A stretch of DNA of 64,000 nt from Bradyrhizobium sp. BR 10289 (GTDB lineage: Bacteria; Pseudomonadota; Alphaproteobacteria; Rhizobiales; Xanthobacteraceae). The stretch lies in the NCBI RefSeq assembly GCF_019455385.1, contig NZ_JACOFR010000030.1, forward strand, positions 23,923-87,922, given 5' to 3'. The stretch's first letter is position 1. Each line of letters starts with the position of its first letter. Under the pieces are notes generated by a model. That model made no database searches. It was not told the origin of the DNA and was given only the letters and a program-made list of their open reading frames with translations. Positions 1 to 8,942 of the stretch are shown in pieces. The position numbers and the translations under genes are program-made.

Positions 1-481
1 CCAGCGATGCGAAGACGATGCCGAGGACGATTGAGACCGCCACGGTGCCGGTGACCCAGCCGATATGCGCCGGGATTTCGAGCGCCATCATGCCGGTGTA
101 GTGCATGGCCGCAACACCGCTGCCGACGACAGCGCCACCGAGCGCAACCGAGATCGTCCGCGTCGCCGACACCGAGATACCGAGCCCGATGAAGGTCACG
201 GCGATCGCAAAGATCAGCGACAGCACCGTCACCGGAATATTGTAGGCGCCGTTAGCACCGGGCCCGTAGGCCTGCATCGCGATGAAATGGGTTGCCCAGA
301 TACCGCAGCCGGCGACTACGGCATCAAGCGCGATCCACGAGACCCGGGCCCCTCCGCTTGCCGCACGCGCGCGGTGAAACAGGCTGATCGCCGCCGCGCT
401 TGCGAGCAGACATACCGCGCCGCCGAGCGCGACCAGGCGCCAATCATGCTGGTCCGTGAGACAGTCAAGAACTTGATACAT
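1..481 (-). CDS. MHYT-domain integral membrane sensor protein (3' end outside window)
   Basis: Reading the minus strand from ATG at 481 gives an open frame to the window edge, about 160 residues, with hydrophobic segments and the signature AMHYTGMMAL near residue 125; an earlier THFIAMQA segment is the first, degenerate MHYT-type repeat. MHYT domains are membrane sensors, thought to bind copper and perhaps O2, CO or NO, and in rhizobia often precede GGDEF/EAL domains. The downstream part lies outside the window, so whether this is a cyclic-di-GMP enzyme cannot be decided. Confidence 0.8.
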   Translation of the reverse strand, partial: MYQVLDCLTDQHDWRLVALGGAVCLLASAAAISLFHRARAASGGARVSWIALDAVVAGCGIWATHFIAMQAYGPGANGAYNIPVTVLSLIFAIAVTFIGLGISVSATRTISVALGGAVVGSGVAAMHYTGMMALEIPAHIGWVTGTVAVSIVLGIVFASL

Positions 482-585
482 TGCCGGCCCCTATCCAGCC
501 TGCACTTGAGACGGCAGAGATGGATAGTCGGTAACCGGCTATGTACTCGTTTCCCGGGTGGTGAACGGAAGATGTGTACATTTGC

Positions 586-2001
586 TCACATTGTCTGGCC
601 TCGCACAGGTGCGCCAAACCCGATCACGGCGGCTGCGAGCAGCAGGACGGTGGCCGATACGACCAACGAGGCGTGCAGGCCCGCCATGAACGCCCCCTCC
701 GTCGCGACCAGCGAACCGAACAGCGCGACGCCAAGCACGCTGCCGGTCTGCCGCGTCGCATTGAGCACGCCCGCCGCGATGCCGGAGCGCTCCTTCTCGA
801 CGCTGCCGAGCAGGGTCGAGGTCAACGGCGGCACCAACAGCCCGAGTCCGCCGCTGATCGCGATCATCTGCGCGCAGATCGCCCAATAGTGCGTGCCAGG
901 CGCGATCCACAGCAGACCGAAACAGCCGAGCGCCGAGATCAGGGCGCCGACCACGATGGTCGGGCACGGACCGATGCGCTCGGCAAGGCGTGGCGCCAGC
1001 AGATTGACCGGCAGCACGGCGCCCATCATCGGCACGAAGGCGAGCCCGGTCCACCATGCCGACAGCCCGTTGATCCGCTGGAAGTACAGGCTGAGCACGA
1101 AGATCAGGCCGTAGATCGCAACGTTCACCAGCAGGCCGACGATCGTCGTCAAGGTAAACAGCCGGTGACCGAACAGGGACAGCGGCAGCATCGGCTGCGC
1201 CGCGCGGCTTTCGCGCCAGACGAACAGAACAGAGAGAATGAGGGCTGAGGCAAAGGCCGAGAGCACGGCAGGATGCTCCCAGCCAAGCGCGCCGCCTTCG
1301 ATGATCGCGCCGGCGAGCGCCCCCAGCGCGCCGATCGCGGTGAGCTGGCCGGGCAGATCGATCTCGCGCGACGGCGTCCGCGTGGTCTCGGTCGCATAGC
1401 GCCAGCTCAGCCAAAGGCCGATGAGGCCGATCGGCAGGTTGACGAGAAAGATCGCACGCCAGCCGACCAGCGTGATCAGGGCGCCGCCGACAAACGGGCC
1501 GGCGGTGAGCGCAAGGCTCGCGCCGGCAGCCCAGACCGCAACGGCGCGGCCCCGTGCGCGGTCGTCCGCATAGGCATGGTTGAGCAGCGCGAGGGAATTC
1601 GGCACCAGGATCGCCGCCGCCAGCCCCTGGACCAGCCGCGCTGCGATCAGCACGATGGCATTGGGCGACAGCGCACAGGCGAGCGAGGCCGCGGTGAAGA
1701 TCGCGAACCCTGCCAGGAAGATGCGCTTGGCGCCGATGCGGTCGCCGAGCGCGCCTGATGTCAGGATGAAGGCGGCAAAGGCGATGGTGTAGGCGCTGAC
1801 GACCCATTGCAGCTCGGCAACGCCGCCGCCGAGCGATCTGCCCATCGCGTCGAGCGCGGTGTTGACGATGGTGACGTCGAGCTGCACCACGCCATAACCA
1901 AGGCTCATCGCGGCGAGCGTCAGCGAGGTTGCAAGGCGCGAGGGCGTGCGGAGGCCGGCTGCGCCGTTGAAGATTTCATATTTGATGGTGTTGGCTCGCA
2001 T
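586..2001 (-). CDS. MFS drug exporter, DHA2 (EmrB/QacA, 14-TM) family
   Basis: This 471-residue integral membrane protein is very hydrophobic, with about 14 predicted helices. The first helix contains LDVTIVNTAL, the hallmark motif of the DHA2 proton-driven multidrug exporters, and GALGDRIGAKR is the MFS loop 2-3 motif. The family exports lipophilic drugs and antiseptics in exchange for protons; the substrate here is unknown. I chose the ATG at 2001 because GAGGTG sits a few bases ahead; an in-frame start at 2064 would add 21 residues with no family resemblance. No membrane-fusion partner (EmrA-like) is adjacent, so it probably acts as a single-component inner-membrane exporter. Confidence 0.88.
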   Translation of the reverse strand: MRANTIKYEIFNGAAGLRTPSRLATSLTLAAMSLGYGVVQLDVTIVNTALDAMGRSLGGGVAELQWVVSAYTIAFAAFILTSGALGDRIGAKRIFLAGFAIFTAASLACALSPNAIVLIAARLVQGLAAAILVPNSLALLNHAYADDRARGRAVAVWAAGASLALTAGPFVGGALITLVGWRAIFLVNLPIGLIGLWLSWRYATETTRTPSREIDLPGQLTAIGALGALAGAIIEGGALGWEHPAVLSAFASALILSVLFVWRESRAAQPMLPLSLFGHRLFTLTTIVGLLVNVAIYGLIFVLSLYFQRINGLSAWWTGLAFVPMMGAVLPVNLLAPRLAERIGPCPTIVVGALISALGCFGLLWIAPGTHYWAICAQMIAISGGLGLLVPPLTSTLLGSVEKERSGIAAGVLNATRQTGSVLGVALFGSLVATEGAFMAGLHASLVVSATVLLLAAAVIGFGAPVRGQTM

Positions 2002-2141
2002 GCTGCACCTCGATTGCAGCCCCATGCGAAGATAGGCGCTCATCCCGTCATAATGCTTCGACACCGACCGAATGATGGTTATCCGATATGCGAGCGCCGC
2101 GCGGACTCACCGCGCGGCGCTCCTGCAGCGAGCCCTGCCCT

Positions 2142-2648
2142 TTAGCTCGCCGCCCGCAAATTCACCTTGCTCTCGGCGAGCGTCGTCAGTTTCTTGTCGG
2201 TCGCCTTTTCCTCCTCGAGCGTCTTGGCGAGCACGGCAGCGCAATCGCTGCGGCCGAGCTGCTTGGCCCAGGCGATCAGGCTGCCGTAGCGGACGATCTC
2301 GTAATGCTCGGCGGCCTGCGCCGCGTTGATCAGGGCAGCGTCGAGCACCGCCTTGTCGGCGACCTCGCCTGCGGTCTCGTCGGCTTCCTCGATGATACCG
2401 TCGATCGCCGGACAATCGACCGCCTTCACCTGCGCGCCGTGCATCTTGAACACTTCCTCGAGCCGGGCGACGTGCTGCCTGGTTTCTTCGAGGTGCGTCA
2501 AAAAGCCCTGCTTCAGCTGCGGATCGGTGGCCTTTTCTGCCATTTTCGGAAGCGCCTTGGTGAGCTGCTGCTCGGCGTAATAGATGTCCTGGAGCTGATG
2601 CACGAACAGGTCGTTCATGGTTTTGATGTCTTTTGTGAACAGTCCCAT
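2142..2648 (-). CDS. DUF892 (YciE/YciF-like) ferritin-like stress protein
   Basis: The 168-residue product begins MGLFTKDIKTMNDLFVHQLQ and has the long amphipathic helices with periodic Glu/His (YYAEQQL, HLEETRQH, AEHYEIVRYG) of the DUF892 four-helix ferritin-like family. These proteins are typically induced by osmotic and general stress; the activity is not firmly known, though a dimetal site is suspected. The start at 2648 has AGGA about ten bases upstream; the frame stays open further up but without family sequence. An EcfG-type promoter lies at 2741-2765, which fits a general-stress gene. Confidence 0.85.
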   Translation of the reverse strand: MGLFTKDIKTMNDLFVHQLQDIYYAEQQLTKALPKMAEKATDPQLKQGFLTHLEETRQHVARLEEVFKMHGAQVKAVDCPAIDGIIEEADETAGEVADKAVLDAALINAAQAAEHYEIVRYGSLIAWAKQLGRSDCAAVLAKTLEEEKATDKKLTTLAESKVNLRAAS

Positions 2649-3073
2649 CGTTCCGATCCTCATTGGTTTCGGGAACACGCAGGCACCGGCTTGCACGAAA
2701 AGCCGTTGATTCCGTCATGTTCGGTTGCTGATGGGGCGCTAACGAGCCTACGGCATCGACGTTCCAAAAAAGCGGGCAGGCTTGCGCTGGAACAATGCTG
2801 GCGGGAGCGGAAGCTGAAACCATGCCGACGGATGAACGCGCGCTCCAGGCCGGACTTGCGACTCGTATGCTTAACGCGCCGCCGATGTGAACGACGTATG
2901 ACAAAGTAGCGGCTCTGGCGCAGAACCAATCCTTGTCAAGGACTGCACAAGCCGCAGTTTTTGCCTTAAATGAGCTACATCATGCCTAGCGATCGACGCC
3001 CGGTTCGGGCCGCGATCGCACCCGACCGGCCAATGTCTGGCCCGTTCGGTCTTGCCCCCCGCCGGGAGGATGA
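2649..3073. other. Intergenic stretch between two divergent genes
   Basis: Apart from the EcfG-type promoter at 2741-2765, I see no convincing gene, repeat or RNA here. A minus frame at 2660-2929 is open for 89 codons but is Arg-rich and resembles a chance frame. Confidence 0.5.
2741..2765 (-). promoter_or_regulatory. Candidate EcfG (general stress sigma) promoter for the DUF892 gene
   Basis: On the minus strand GGAAC (2765-2761) is followed after exactly 16 bases by CGTT (2744-2741), the -35/-10 pattern of EcfG/RpoE2-type general stress sigma factors in Alphaproteobacteria. A start site about 8 bases on would give a leader of roughly 85 nt before the ATG at 2648. The assignment rests on motif match and gene type only. 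Confidence 0.6.
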
Positions 3074-4156
3074 ATGCACGGACTACTGCCCGCGCTGAAA
3101 CGCGGCTTCAAGAGATGGGTCGGCTGGCGACGGCTCGGCATTGCCGCGAGCGTCTTCATCATCGCCTTCGCGATCACGACGCTTGTGCGTACGCTCAAGC
3201 ACATCGACACCGGCGTCATCCTGACCGCGCTGACCGAGATTCCCCGCGCCAATATCGGGCTGGCGGCGATCTGCGTCGTCCTGGCGTTCTGCACGCTGAC
3301 CTTCTACGATTTTTTTGCACTGCGAACGATCGGCAAGAAACACGTGCCCTATCGCATCGCAGCACTCTCCAGCTTCACGTCCTATTCGATCGGTCACAAT
3401 ATCGGCGCCACGGTTTTCACCGGTGGCGCGATCCGTTTCCGGATCTATTCGGATTACGGGCTGAACGCGATCGACGTCGCCAAAATCTGTTTCCTGTCGG
3501 GCCTGACCTTCTGGCTCGGTAACATCTTCGTGCTCTCGATCGGCATGGTCATCCATCCGGATGCCGCCTCGTCGATGGACCAGCTGCCCTCGTCGATCAA
3601 TCGGCTGATCGGGCTTGGCGGCCTCGCCTCGATCGGCGCCTATCTCGTCTGGCTCTCGATGGGCGAGAAGCGCCGCGAGCTCGGCCAGAAGGGCTGGAAG
3701 GTGGCGCTGCCGTCAGCGCCGCTGACCTTGGTGCAGATCCTGATCGGCGTGGTCGACCTCGGCTTCTGCGCCACGGCGATGTACCTCTTGATGCCGGCCA
3801 ATCCGCCGATCGACTTCCTGTCGCTGGCGGTGGTGTTCATCCTGGCAACGCTGATCGGCTTCGCCAGCCACGCACCCGGCTCGATCGGGGTGTTCGATGT
3901 CGCCATGCTGGTGGCGCTGCCCGAATTCGGCCGCGAGCAGCTGCTGGCGACGCTACTGGTCTTCCGCATCCTCTATTTCGTGATCCCGTTCGGCCTCGCC
4001 ATCTCCATCATGGGTGCGCGCGAGCTCTGGATGAACGTGGTCGAGCCCTGGCAGGAGCGGCGACGGCTGGCCGAGGCCTGCGCCCAAAGCAATCTGCCCA
4101 AGCAGGTGGCAGCGATGGAGCGCGAGCGGGCGCTGCGGCAGGCCAGCAAGCGCTAG
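3074..4156 (+). CDS. Lysylphosphatidylglycerol synthase transmembrane (YbhN/UPF0104) family protein
   Basis: The 360-residue protein has about eight hydrophobic segments and motifs typical of the membrane half of MprF: SYSIGHNIGATVFTGGAIR near residues 96-115 and IGFASHAPGSIGVFD near 258-272. In MprF this half flips a lipid; here the soluble aminoacyl-transferase half is missing, as in stand-alone YbhN/AglD-like proteins. Substrate and function are therefore unknown; a role in lipid or lipid-linked sugar movement is a family-based guess. The start follows GGGAGG closely and is the first residue before the conserved N-terminus. The C-terminus is charged and probably cytoplasmic. Confidence 0.82.
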   Translation: MHGLLPALKRGFKRWVGWRRLGIAASVFIIAFAITTLVRTLKHIDTGVILTALTEIPRANIGLAAICVVLAFCTLTFYDFFALRTIGKKHVPYRIAALSSFTSYSIGHNIGATVFTGGAIRFRIYSDYGLNAIDVAKICFLSGLTFWLGNIFVLSIGMVIHPDAASSMDQLPSSINRLIGLGGLASIGAYLVWLSMGEKRRELGQKGWKVALPSAPLTLVQILIGVVDLGFCATAMYLLMPANPPIDFLSLAVVFILATLIGFASHAPGSIGVFDVAMLVALPEFGREQLLATLLVFRILYFVIPFGLAISIMGARELWMNVVEPWQERRRLAEACAQSNLPKQVAAMERERALRQASKR

Positions 4157-4252
4157 AACGGCGGGGCGTGAACGCGCTCGGACAAAAGGTTGCAGGCGGG
4201 AGAACAATCCTCTCTTATTTCCGCCTCAACTTTGCCGTTGAACACGCGGGCC

Positions 4253-6205
4253 ATGATCCGATCACCTCTTCGTACCTTTGTCGCAGGCACCCTGCTGCTT
4301 GCCGGGATTCTGACGTCTATGCCGCCCGAGCATGCCGCTGCGCAGGACGCGGGCGGGATGCAAATATCCTGGGAGGTACGCAACCGCTTCCGCCTGTTCC
4401 GCGAGGAGCGCGACTTCCTGCTCCATGTCGAGAATGCGCGTAACCGCAGCATCCTCGCCGCCGAGCAATCGCTGGAGCTCCAGAGCGAAGGTCGCGGTTG
4501 GGCCCGCAACATGGTCAACCGGCTCTGCATCGACCTCCAGGGCCGGGTCAACCAGCCCTGCACCCGCGATAACGTCAAGGAGAACTACATCACCCCCATC
4601 GACCACCCGGTCACGGTGCGCCTGACCGGCGCGGTGCCGGTCGGCGCCACCTGCGCCTGGTCGTTCGACGACGGCGACGGGCCACAGACTTCCACCTTCG
4701 ACTGCGCCGAGCCGATCAATCTACGCGTCCGTTACGGCAAGCAGACGGTCGCGAGCGTCGACGTCTCCTCCGGCTCCGATCCGACCCAGCGCGTCCAGGC
4801 CGAGATCCAGGTCCGCGATATCTTCATCGCCGGCTTAGGAGACAGCATCGCTTCGGGCGAAGGCAATCCGGACCGGCCGCTGCCGCTGTCGGACGAAGGC
4901 TTCTGCTTCCGCTCCTATCTGGGCACCGCCGGTGCACAGTATTACCGGCCGAGCCGCGCCGGCTACAAAGGCGGCCGCGCCTGTGAGGCGCCGGATACGC
5001 TCGCCAACTGGCAGCACTACAGCGCGCTCTGGTTCAACTCGCCCTGCCATCGCTCGCTCTACAGCTACCAGGCCCGCACGGCGCTGGCGCTTGCGGTGCG
5101 CTACACCCACATCGCGGTGACCTTCCTGCCGCTCGCCTGCACCGGCGCCAGCATCGGCGACGGCCTCTTGGGCTCGCAGCGCGCCCGTGAATGCCCGCCC
5201 GGCAAGACCGGCGTGTGCAACACCAGCGTCAACGCGCAGGTCGCCGAGCTGCGCGAGGCGCTCACGGCGGCGAAAAAGCGCCAGCCGGACCGCACGCTCG
5301 ACCTCGTGCTGCTCTCGGTCGGCGCCAACGACGTCTACTTCTCCGGCCTCGTCGCCGACGTCATCGTCGACACCGCGACCGAGCGCGCGCTGTTCCGCCG
5401 CTCCGGCGTGATGGCAAGCGTCGACGATTCCCGCGACGCGCTGGCGCGCGAGCTGCCGCAAAACTTCGTCAAGCTGCGCGAGGCCTTGAAGCCGCTGGTC
5501 GGCGGCGACCTCTCGCATGTGGTCTACGTCTCCTATGCCAATCCCGCGCTCGCCGACGGCGGCGTACCCTGCCGCGGCGGCCGCGCCGGCTTCGACATCC
5601 ACCCGTCCTTCAATGCCGATCCGCAGCGCCTCGCCCGCGTCTCGACCTTCGTGGACACTGAATTCCTGCCGCAGTTGAAGGGCCTCGCCACCTGCACCCG
5701 CGGCGCCCTGTGCCGTGATCCCGAAGCCGACCGCATGACCTTCGTGGATTCGCATCAGGCCGCGTTCGCCGACCACGGCTTTTGCGCGCATTCCGGCAAC
5801 GATCCCGAATTCGACCGGACGTGCTTTGCCGAGAACGGCCAGAGCTTCAATCCTGACATCGTCAGCGCGGCGAGCCAGCCGATGCTGTGCGGCCGCGGCG
5901 CCTCCGAGTATCGCGCCTATCTCCCCCGCGCGCGCTGGATCCGCGACGCCAATGACAGCTACTTCGCCGCGATGACCTATCCGCAAGGCCTGCCGGCCGC
6001 GAGCCAGCCGACCGACATCCATGATGCGACCTGGGGTGTGCTCTCGGCCGTATATGGCGGCGCCGTGCATCCGAGCGCCGAGGGCCATGCCGCGATGGCG
6101 GATGCCGCACTGCCCGCCGCGAGTGCGGTGCTCGGGCTGGACGCGGTGCCGCCGAATGTGACGCGCGGACTGTTGGCGCCGCTGCTGCCGGGCGCGCGGC
6201 AGTAG
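4253..6205 (+). CDS. Secreted SGNH/GDSL-family hydrolase (esterase)
   Basis: The 650-residue product starts MIRSPLRTFVAG and has a signal peptide ending near AAAQDAGG (residue 30-35). A beta-rich region around residues 118-190 (AWSFDDGDG) looks PKD-like. The SGNH domain follows: block I AGLGDSIASGEG with nucleophile Ser198, block III VGANDVYFSG with Gly and Asn of the oxyanion hole, and block V VHPSAEGH with the catalytic His near 606. Many paired cysteines fit a periplasmic or extracellular fold. It probably hydrolyses an ester on a lipid, polysaccharide or acetylated sugar; the substrate cannot be inferred. An in-frame TTG at 4190 would bury the signal peptide, so ATG 4253 is preferred despite a weak ribosome site. 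Confidence 0.82.
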   Translation: MIRSPLRTFVAGTLLLAGILTSMPPEHAAAQDAGGMQISWEVRNRFRLFREERDFLLHVENARNRSILAAEQSLELQSEGRGWARNMVNRLCIDLQGRVNQPCTRDNVKENYITPIDHPVTVRLTGAVPVGATCAWSFDDGDGPQTSTFDCAEPINLRVRYGKQTVASVDVSSGSDPTQRVQAEIQVRDIFIAGLGDSIASGEGNPDRPLPLSDEGFCFRSYLGTAGAQYYRPSRAGYKGGRACEAPDTLANWQHYSALWFNSPCHRSLYSYQARTALALAVRYTHIAVTFLPLACTGASIGDGLLGSQRARECPPGKTGVCNTSVNAQVAELREALTAAKKRQPDRTLDLVLLSVGANDVYFSGLVADVIVDTATERALFRRSGVMASVDDSRDALARELPQNFVKLREALKPLVGGDLSHVVYVSYANPALADGGVPCRGGRAGFDIHPSFNADPQRLARVSTFVDTEFLPQLKGLATCTRGALCRDPEADRMTFVDSHQAAFADHGFCAHSGNDPEFDRTCFAENGQSFNPDIVSAASQPMLCGRGASEYRAYLPRARWIRDANDSYFAAMTYPQGLPAASQPTDIHDATWGVLSAVYGGAVHPSAEGHAAMADAALPAASAVLGLDAVPPNVTRGLLAPLLPGARQ

Positions 6206-6229
6206 CACCAAGACGAGCCTTCTCCTCGC

Positions 6230-6316
6230 CGTCATTGCGAGCGCAGCGAAGCAATCCAGAATCTTTCCGCGGAAGGACTCTGGATTGCTTCGTCGCAAGA
6301 GCTCCTCGCAATGACG
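6230..6316. repeat. Interspersed palindromic repeat, family A (CGTCATTGCGAG type), copy 1
   Basis: The element starts CGTCATTGCGAGCGCAGCGA and ends with a near-perfect inverted copy (AGCTCCTCGCAATGACG), with AAGCAATCCAGA and TCTGGATTGCTT facing each other inside. A second copy lies at 30695-30782 in opposite orientation. It can fold as a long hairpin, and sits between two same-direction genes. Confidence 0.85.
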
Positions 6317-6424
6317 GCGCCCGCTCCATCAATCCAAAAACGGCATCGATCGATACTCCCTTCAACTTGGACACTCTGCCGCGCGCGCCTCTAGGACTCG
6401 CAGCGAGGAAACATTTCGAGTTCT

Positions 6425-6431
6425 AAGGAGG
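6425..6431 (+). promoter_or_regulatory. Near-perfect Shine-Dalgarno of the hexarate transporter gene
   Basis: AAGGAGG lies six bases before the ATG at 6438, an unusually complete match to the 16S rRNA tail compared with the other genes here. It fixes the start codon. Confidence 0.8.
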
Positions 6432-6437
6432 CGCCTG

Positions 6438-7790
6438 ATGAGCGCAGTGGTGTCCGCAGCGGACGTGAGGAGGTCTCGCGTCAGGCTGTTCATCGTGACC
6501 ATGCTGTTCCTGGTCACGACCGTCAATTATGCCGACCGCGCCACGCTGTCGATCGCGGGCCCCGCGCTCTCCAAGGAGCTCCATCTCGATCCCGTTGCCA
6601 TGGGCTGGATCTTCTCGGCCTTCGGCTGGTCCTATGTCGTCGCGCAGGTGCCGGGCGGCTGGCTGCTCGATCGTTACGGCTCGCGCCTCGTCTACGCCTT
6701 CAGCATCATCGTCTGGTCGCTGTTCACGCTGATGCAGGGCTGGGTCGGCTTCCTCAGCGCCGGTGCCGCCGTCGTCGTGCTGTTCGCGCTGCGCCTGCTG
6801 GTCGGAGTTGCGGAAGCACCGTCCTTCCCGGCCAACGCCCGCATTGTCGCCGCCTGGTTTCCCGGCAATGAGCGCGGCACCGCGTCGGCCTTCTTCAATT
6901 CCGGGCAGTATTTCGCCACCGTGATCTTCGCGCCGCTGATGGGCTGGATCGCGCACACCTATGGCTGGCGCTACGTGTTCTTCGTGATGGGCGCCCTCGG
7001 CGTCGTCATGGGCCTCGTCTGGATCAAGACCGTGTACGGCCCGAAGGAGCATCCTGGAATCAACGAGGCCGAGTTCGACTACATCAAGGAAGGCGGCGCC
7101 CTCGTCGATCTCGATGCGCCCAAAAACGATCTGATGCAGGCGCGCGCGCCGGAGGCCGGCTCGGGCTGGGACCACATCCGCCAGCTGCTCTCCAACCGCA
7201 TGATGCTCGGCGTCTATCTCGGCCAGTACTGCATCAACACGCTGACCTATTTCTTCCTGACCTGGTTCCCCGTCTACCTCGTCAAGGAGCGCGGCCTGTC
7301 GATCCTGCAAGCCGGCTTCGTCGCGACGCTGCCGGCGCTGTGCGGCTTCATCGGCGGCGTGCTCGGCGGCATCATCTCGGATGCGATCCTGCGCGGCACG
7401 GGCTCGCTGACCATGGCCCGCAAGATCCCGATCGTCGGCGGCATGCTGCTGTCGATGTCGATCATCGCCTGCAACTATGTCGAGGGACAGGCGCTGGTGG
7501 TCGGCTTCATGGCGCTCGCCTTCTTCGGCAAGGGCATCGGCGCGCTCGGTTGGGCCGTCGTCTCCGACACCTCGCCGAAGGAAGCCGGCGGCGTCTCCGG
7601 CGGTCTGTTCAACACCTTCGGCAACCTCTCCTCGATCACCACCCCGATCGTGATCGGCTACATCCTGGCTGCGACTGGCTCCTTCAACGGCGCGCTGGTG
7701 TTCGTCGGCCTCAATGCGCTGGTCGCCGCCTTCGCCTATCTCGTGATCGTCGGCAAGATCGAGCGGGTGGTGCTCAAACGTTCCTCCTGA
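6438..7790 (+). CDS. MFS transporter, anion:cation symporter family, probable glucarate/galactarate permease
   Basis: The 450-residue protein has about 12 helices and the ACS-family start NYADRATLSIAGPAL in helix 1, plus GWSYVVAQVPGGWLLDRYG, both typical of GudP/GarP hexarate and related hexonate symporters. The directly following genes encode every enzyme for glucarate and galactarate breakdown, so uptake of these sugar diacids with protons is the likely job. The start is fixed by a strong AAGGAGG. A hairpin terminator follows at 7823-7853, so the transporter may also be made as its own transcript. Confidence 0.85.
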   Translation: MSAVVSAADVRRSRVRLFIVTMLFLVTTVNYADRATLSIAGPALSKELHLDPVAMGWIFSAFGWSYVVAQVPGGWLLDRYGSRLVYAFSIIVWSLFTLMQGWVGFLSAGAAVVVLFALRLLVGVAEAPSFPANARIVAAWFPGNERGTASAFFNSGQYFATVIFAPLMGWIAHTYGWRYVFFVMGALGVVMGLVWIKTVYGPKEHPGINEAEFDYIKEGGALVDLDAPKNDLMQARAPEAGSGWDHIRQLLSNRMMLGVYLGQYCINTLTYFFLTWFPVYLVKERGLSILQAGFVATLPALCGFIGGVLGGIISDAILRGTGSLTMARKIPIVGGMLLSMSIIACNYVEGQALVVGFMALAFFGKGIGALGWAVVSDTSPKEAGGVSGGLFNTFGNLSSITTPIVIGYILAATGSFNGALVFVGLNALVAAFAYLVIVGKIERVVLKRSS

Positions 7791-7822
7791 GGGCTCCCAA
7801 TGGAGCTTGACCAGGCAACTCA

Positions 7823-7853
7823 ACGGCGGCTTCACAGCCGCCGTCTTTGTTTC
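7823..7853 (+). terminator. Rho-independent terminator after the hexarate transporter gene
   Basis: ACGGCGGC and GCCGCCGT form an 8-bp perfect stem around TTCACA, followed by CTTTGTTT. It lies 33 bases past the stop and before the regulator gene, so it separates transporter and regulator transcription, at least in part. Confidence 0.75.
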
Positions 7854-7912
7854 GGGGATGATCGATGCTAGAAGTGCCGGGGAAACGCCTTATTCATCTA
7901 AGGCATGTATCG

Positions 7913-8818
7913 ATGTTCGACCTCAACCAGCTCCGCTGTTTCGTCACGGTGGCGGAGGAACTGCATTTCGGCCGCGCCGCCGCGCGGCTGAACATGACGC
8001 AGCCGCCGCTGTCGCGGCAGATCCAGGTGCTCGAGCACATCATCGACGCCCCGCTGCTGGAGCGCACCAGCCGCTCGGTGCGCCTGACGCCGGCGGGGCG
8101 CAGCTTCCTGCCGGAGGCACGGCGCATCCTCAAGCTTGCAGAAAGCGCCTCCCAAGTCGCCCGCCGCATCGCGCTCGGCAAGACCGGCTCGCTGAAGATC
8201 GGCTTCACGGCCGCCGCCGCCTACGGCTTCCTGCCCGAGCTGATCGCGGCCTGCCGCGCAAAGCTGCCCGAGGTCGATTTCTCGCTGAAGGAGATGGTGT
8301 CGGGCGACCAGTTCGAGGCCCTCACGTCAGGCCAGATCGATGCTGGCTTGCTGCGGCCGCCGATCGCGCGGCCTGAGCTCGCCAGCCGCCGCGTCGTTGC
8401 CGAGCCCCTGCTCGCCGCGATCCCGAAGAAGCACCCGCTGGCGAACGCGGAGAGCATCACCATCAAGGATTTCGACGACCAGCCCTTCGTGATGTATTCG
8501 CCCTATGAAAGCCGTTACTTCCACGACCTGCTGGTGGCGATGTTCACCCGCGCCGACGTGCTGCCGCGCTACGTCCAGCATCTCAGCCAGATCCATTCGA
8601 TCCTCGCCATGGTCCGCGCCGGCCTTGGCCTTGCCATCGTGCCGGCCGCGGCCGCCGGCCTGAAAATCTCCGACGTCCGCCTGCGGCCGCTGAAGCTGCG
8701 CACGCGCGTGCCGGTCGAGCTGTTCATGGTCTGGCGCCGCGACGATGAGAACCCGCTGCTCTCGGCGCTGGTCAAGATCGCCGGTGAACTGGCCTCCGCG
8801 GAGGTGTCGGAGGATTGA
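7913..8818 (+). CDS. LysR-family transcriptional regulator, probable hexarate regulator
   Basis: The 301-residue protein begins MFDLNQLRCFVTVAEELHFG, a standard LysR winged helix-turn-helix (residues 1-60, AAARLNMTQPPLSRQIQVLE), followed by a substrate-binding-protein-like effector domain (about 90-290). It lies inside the hexarate locus in the same direction as the enzymes, so it probably senses glucarate, galactarate or a breakdown product and controls the flanking genes. That role is inferred from position only. The frame is open to an ATG at 7865, but LysR similarity starts at 7913. Confidence 0.88.
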   Translation: MFDLNQLRCFVTVAEELHFGRAAARLNMTQPPLSRQIQVLEHIIDAPLLERTSRSVRLTPAGRSFLPEARRILKLAESASQVARRIALGKTGSLKIGFTAAAAYGFLPELIAACRAKLPEVDFSLKEMVSGDQFEALTSGQIDAGLLRPPIARPELASRRVVAEPLLAAIPKKHPLANAESITIKDFDDQPFVMYSPYESRYFHDLLVAMFTRADVLPRYVQHLSQIHSILAMVRAGLGLAIVPAAAAGLKISDVRLRPLKLRTRVPVELFMVWRRDDENPLLSALVKIAGELASAEVSED

Positions 8819-8942
8819 TGCTCAATCCGCATCGGTCGATATAGGCTTTGGCTTGGACGCGCATCGAACGGTTGCCTAAACCACGGCGCATGGACGCGCA
8901 GGCTTTGCGTCCTCCACAACACCGGACAAGGGAGCCGCGCCC

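Noticed and set aside
4835..6298. 487-codon minus frame opposite the esterase
   Set aside because: The plus strand holds the SGNH catalytic blocks and a signal peptide; the minus frame has no recognisable feature and enters the family A repeat.
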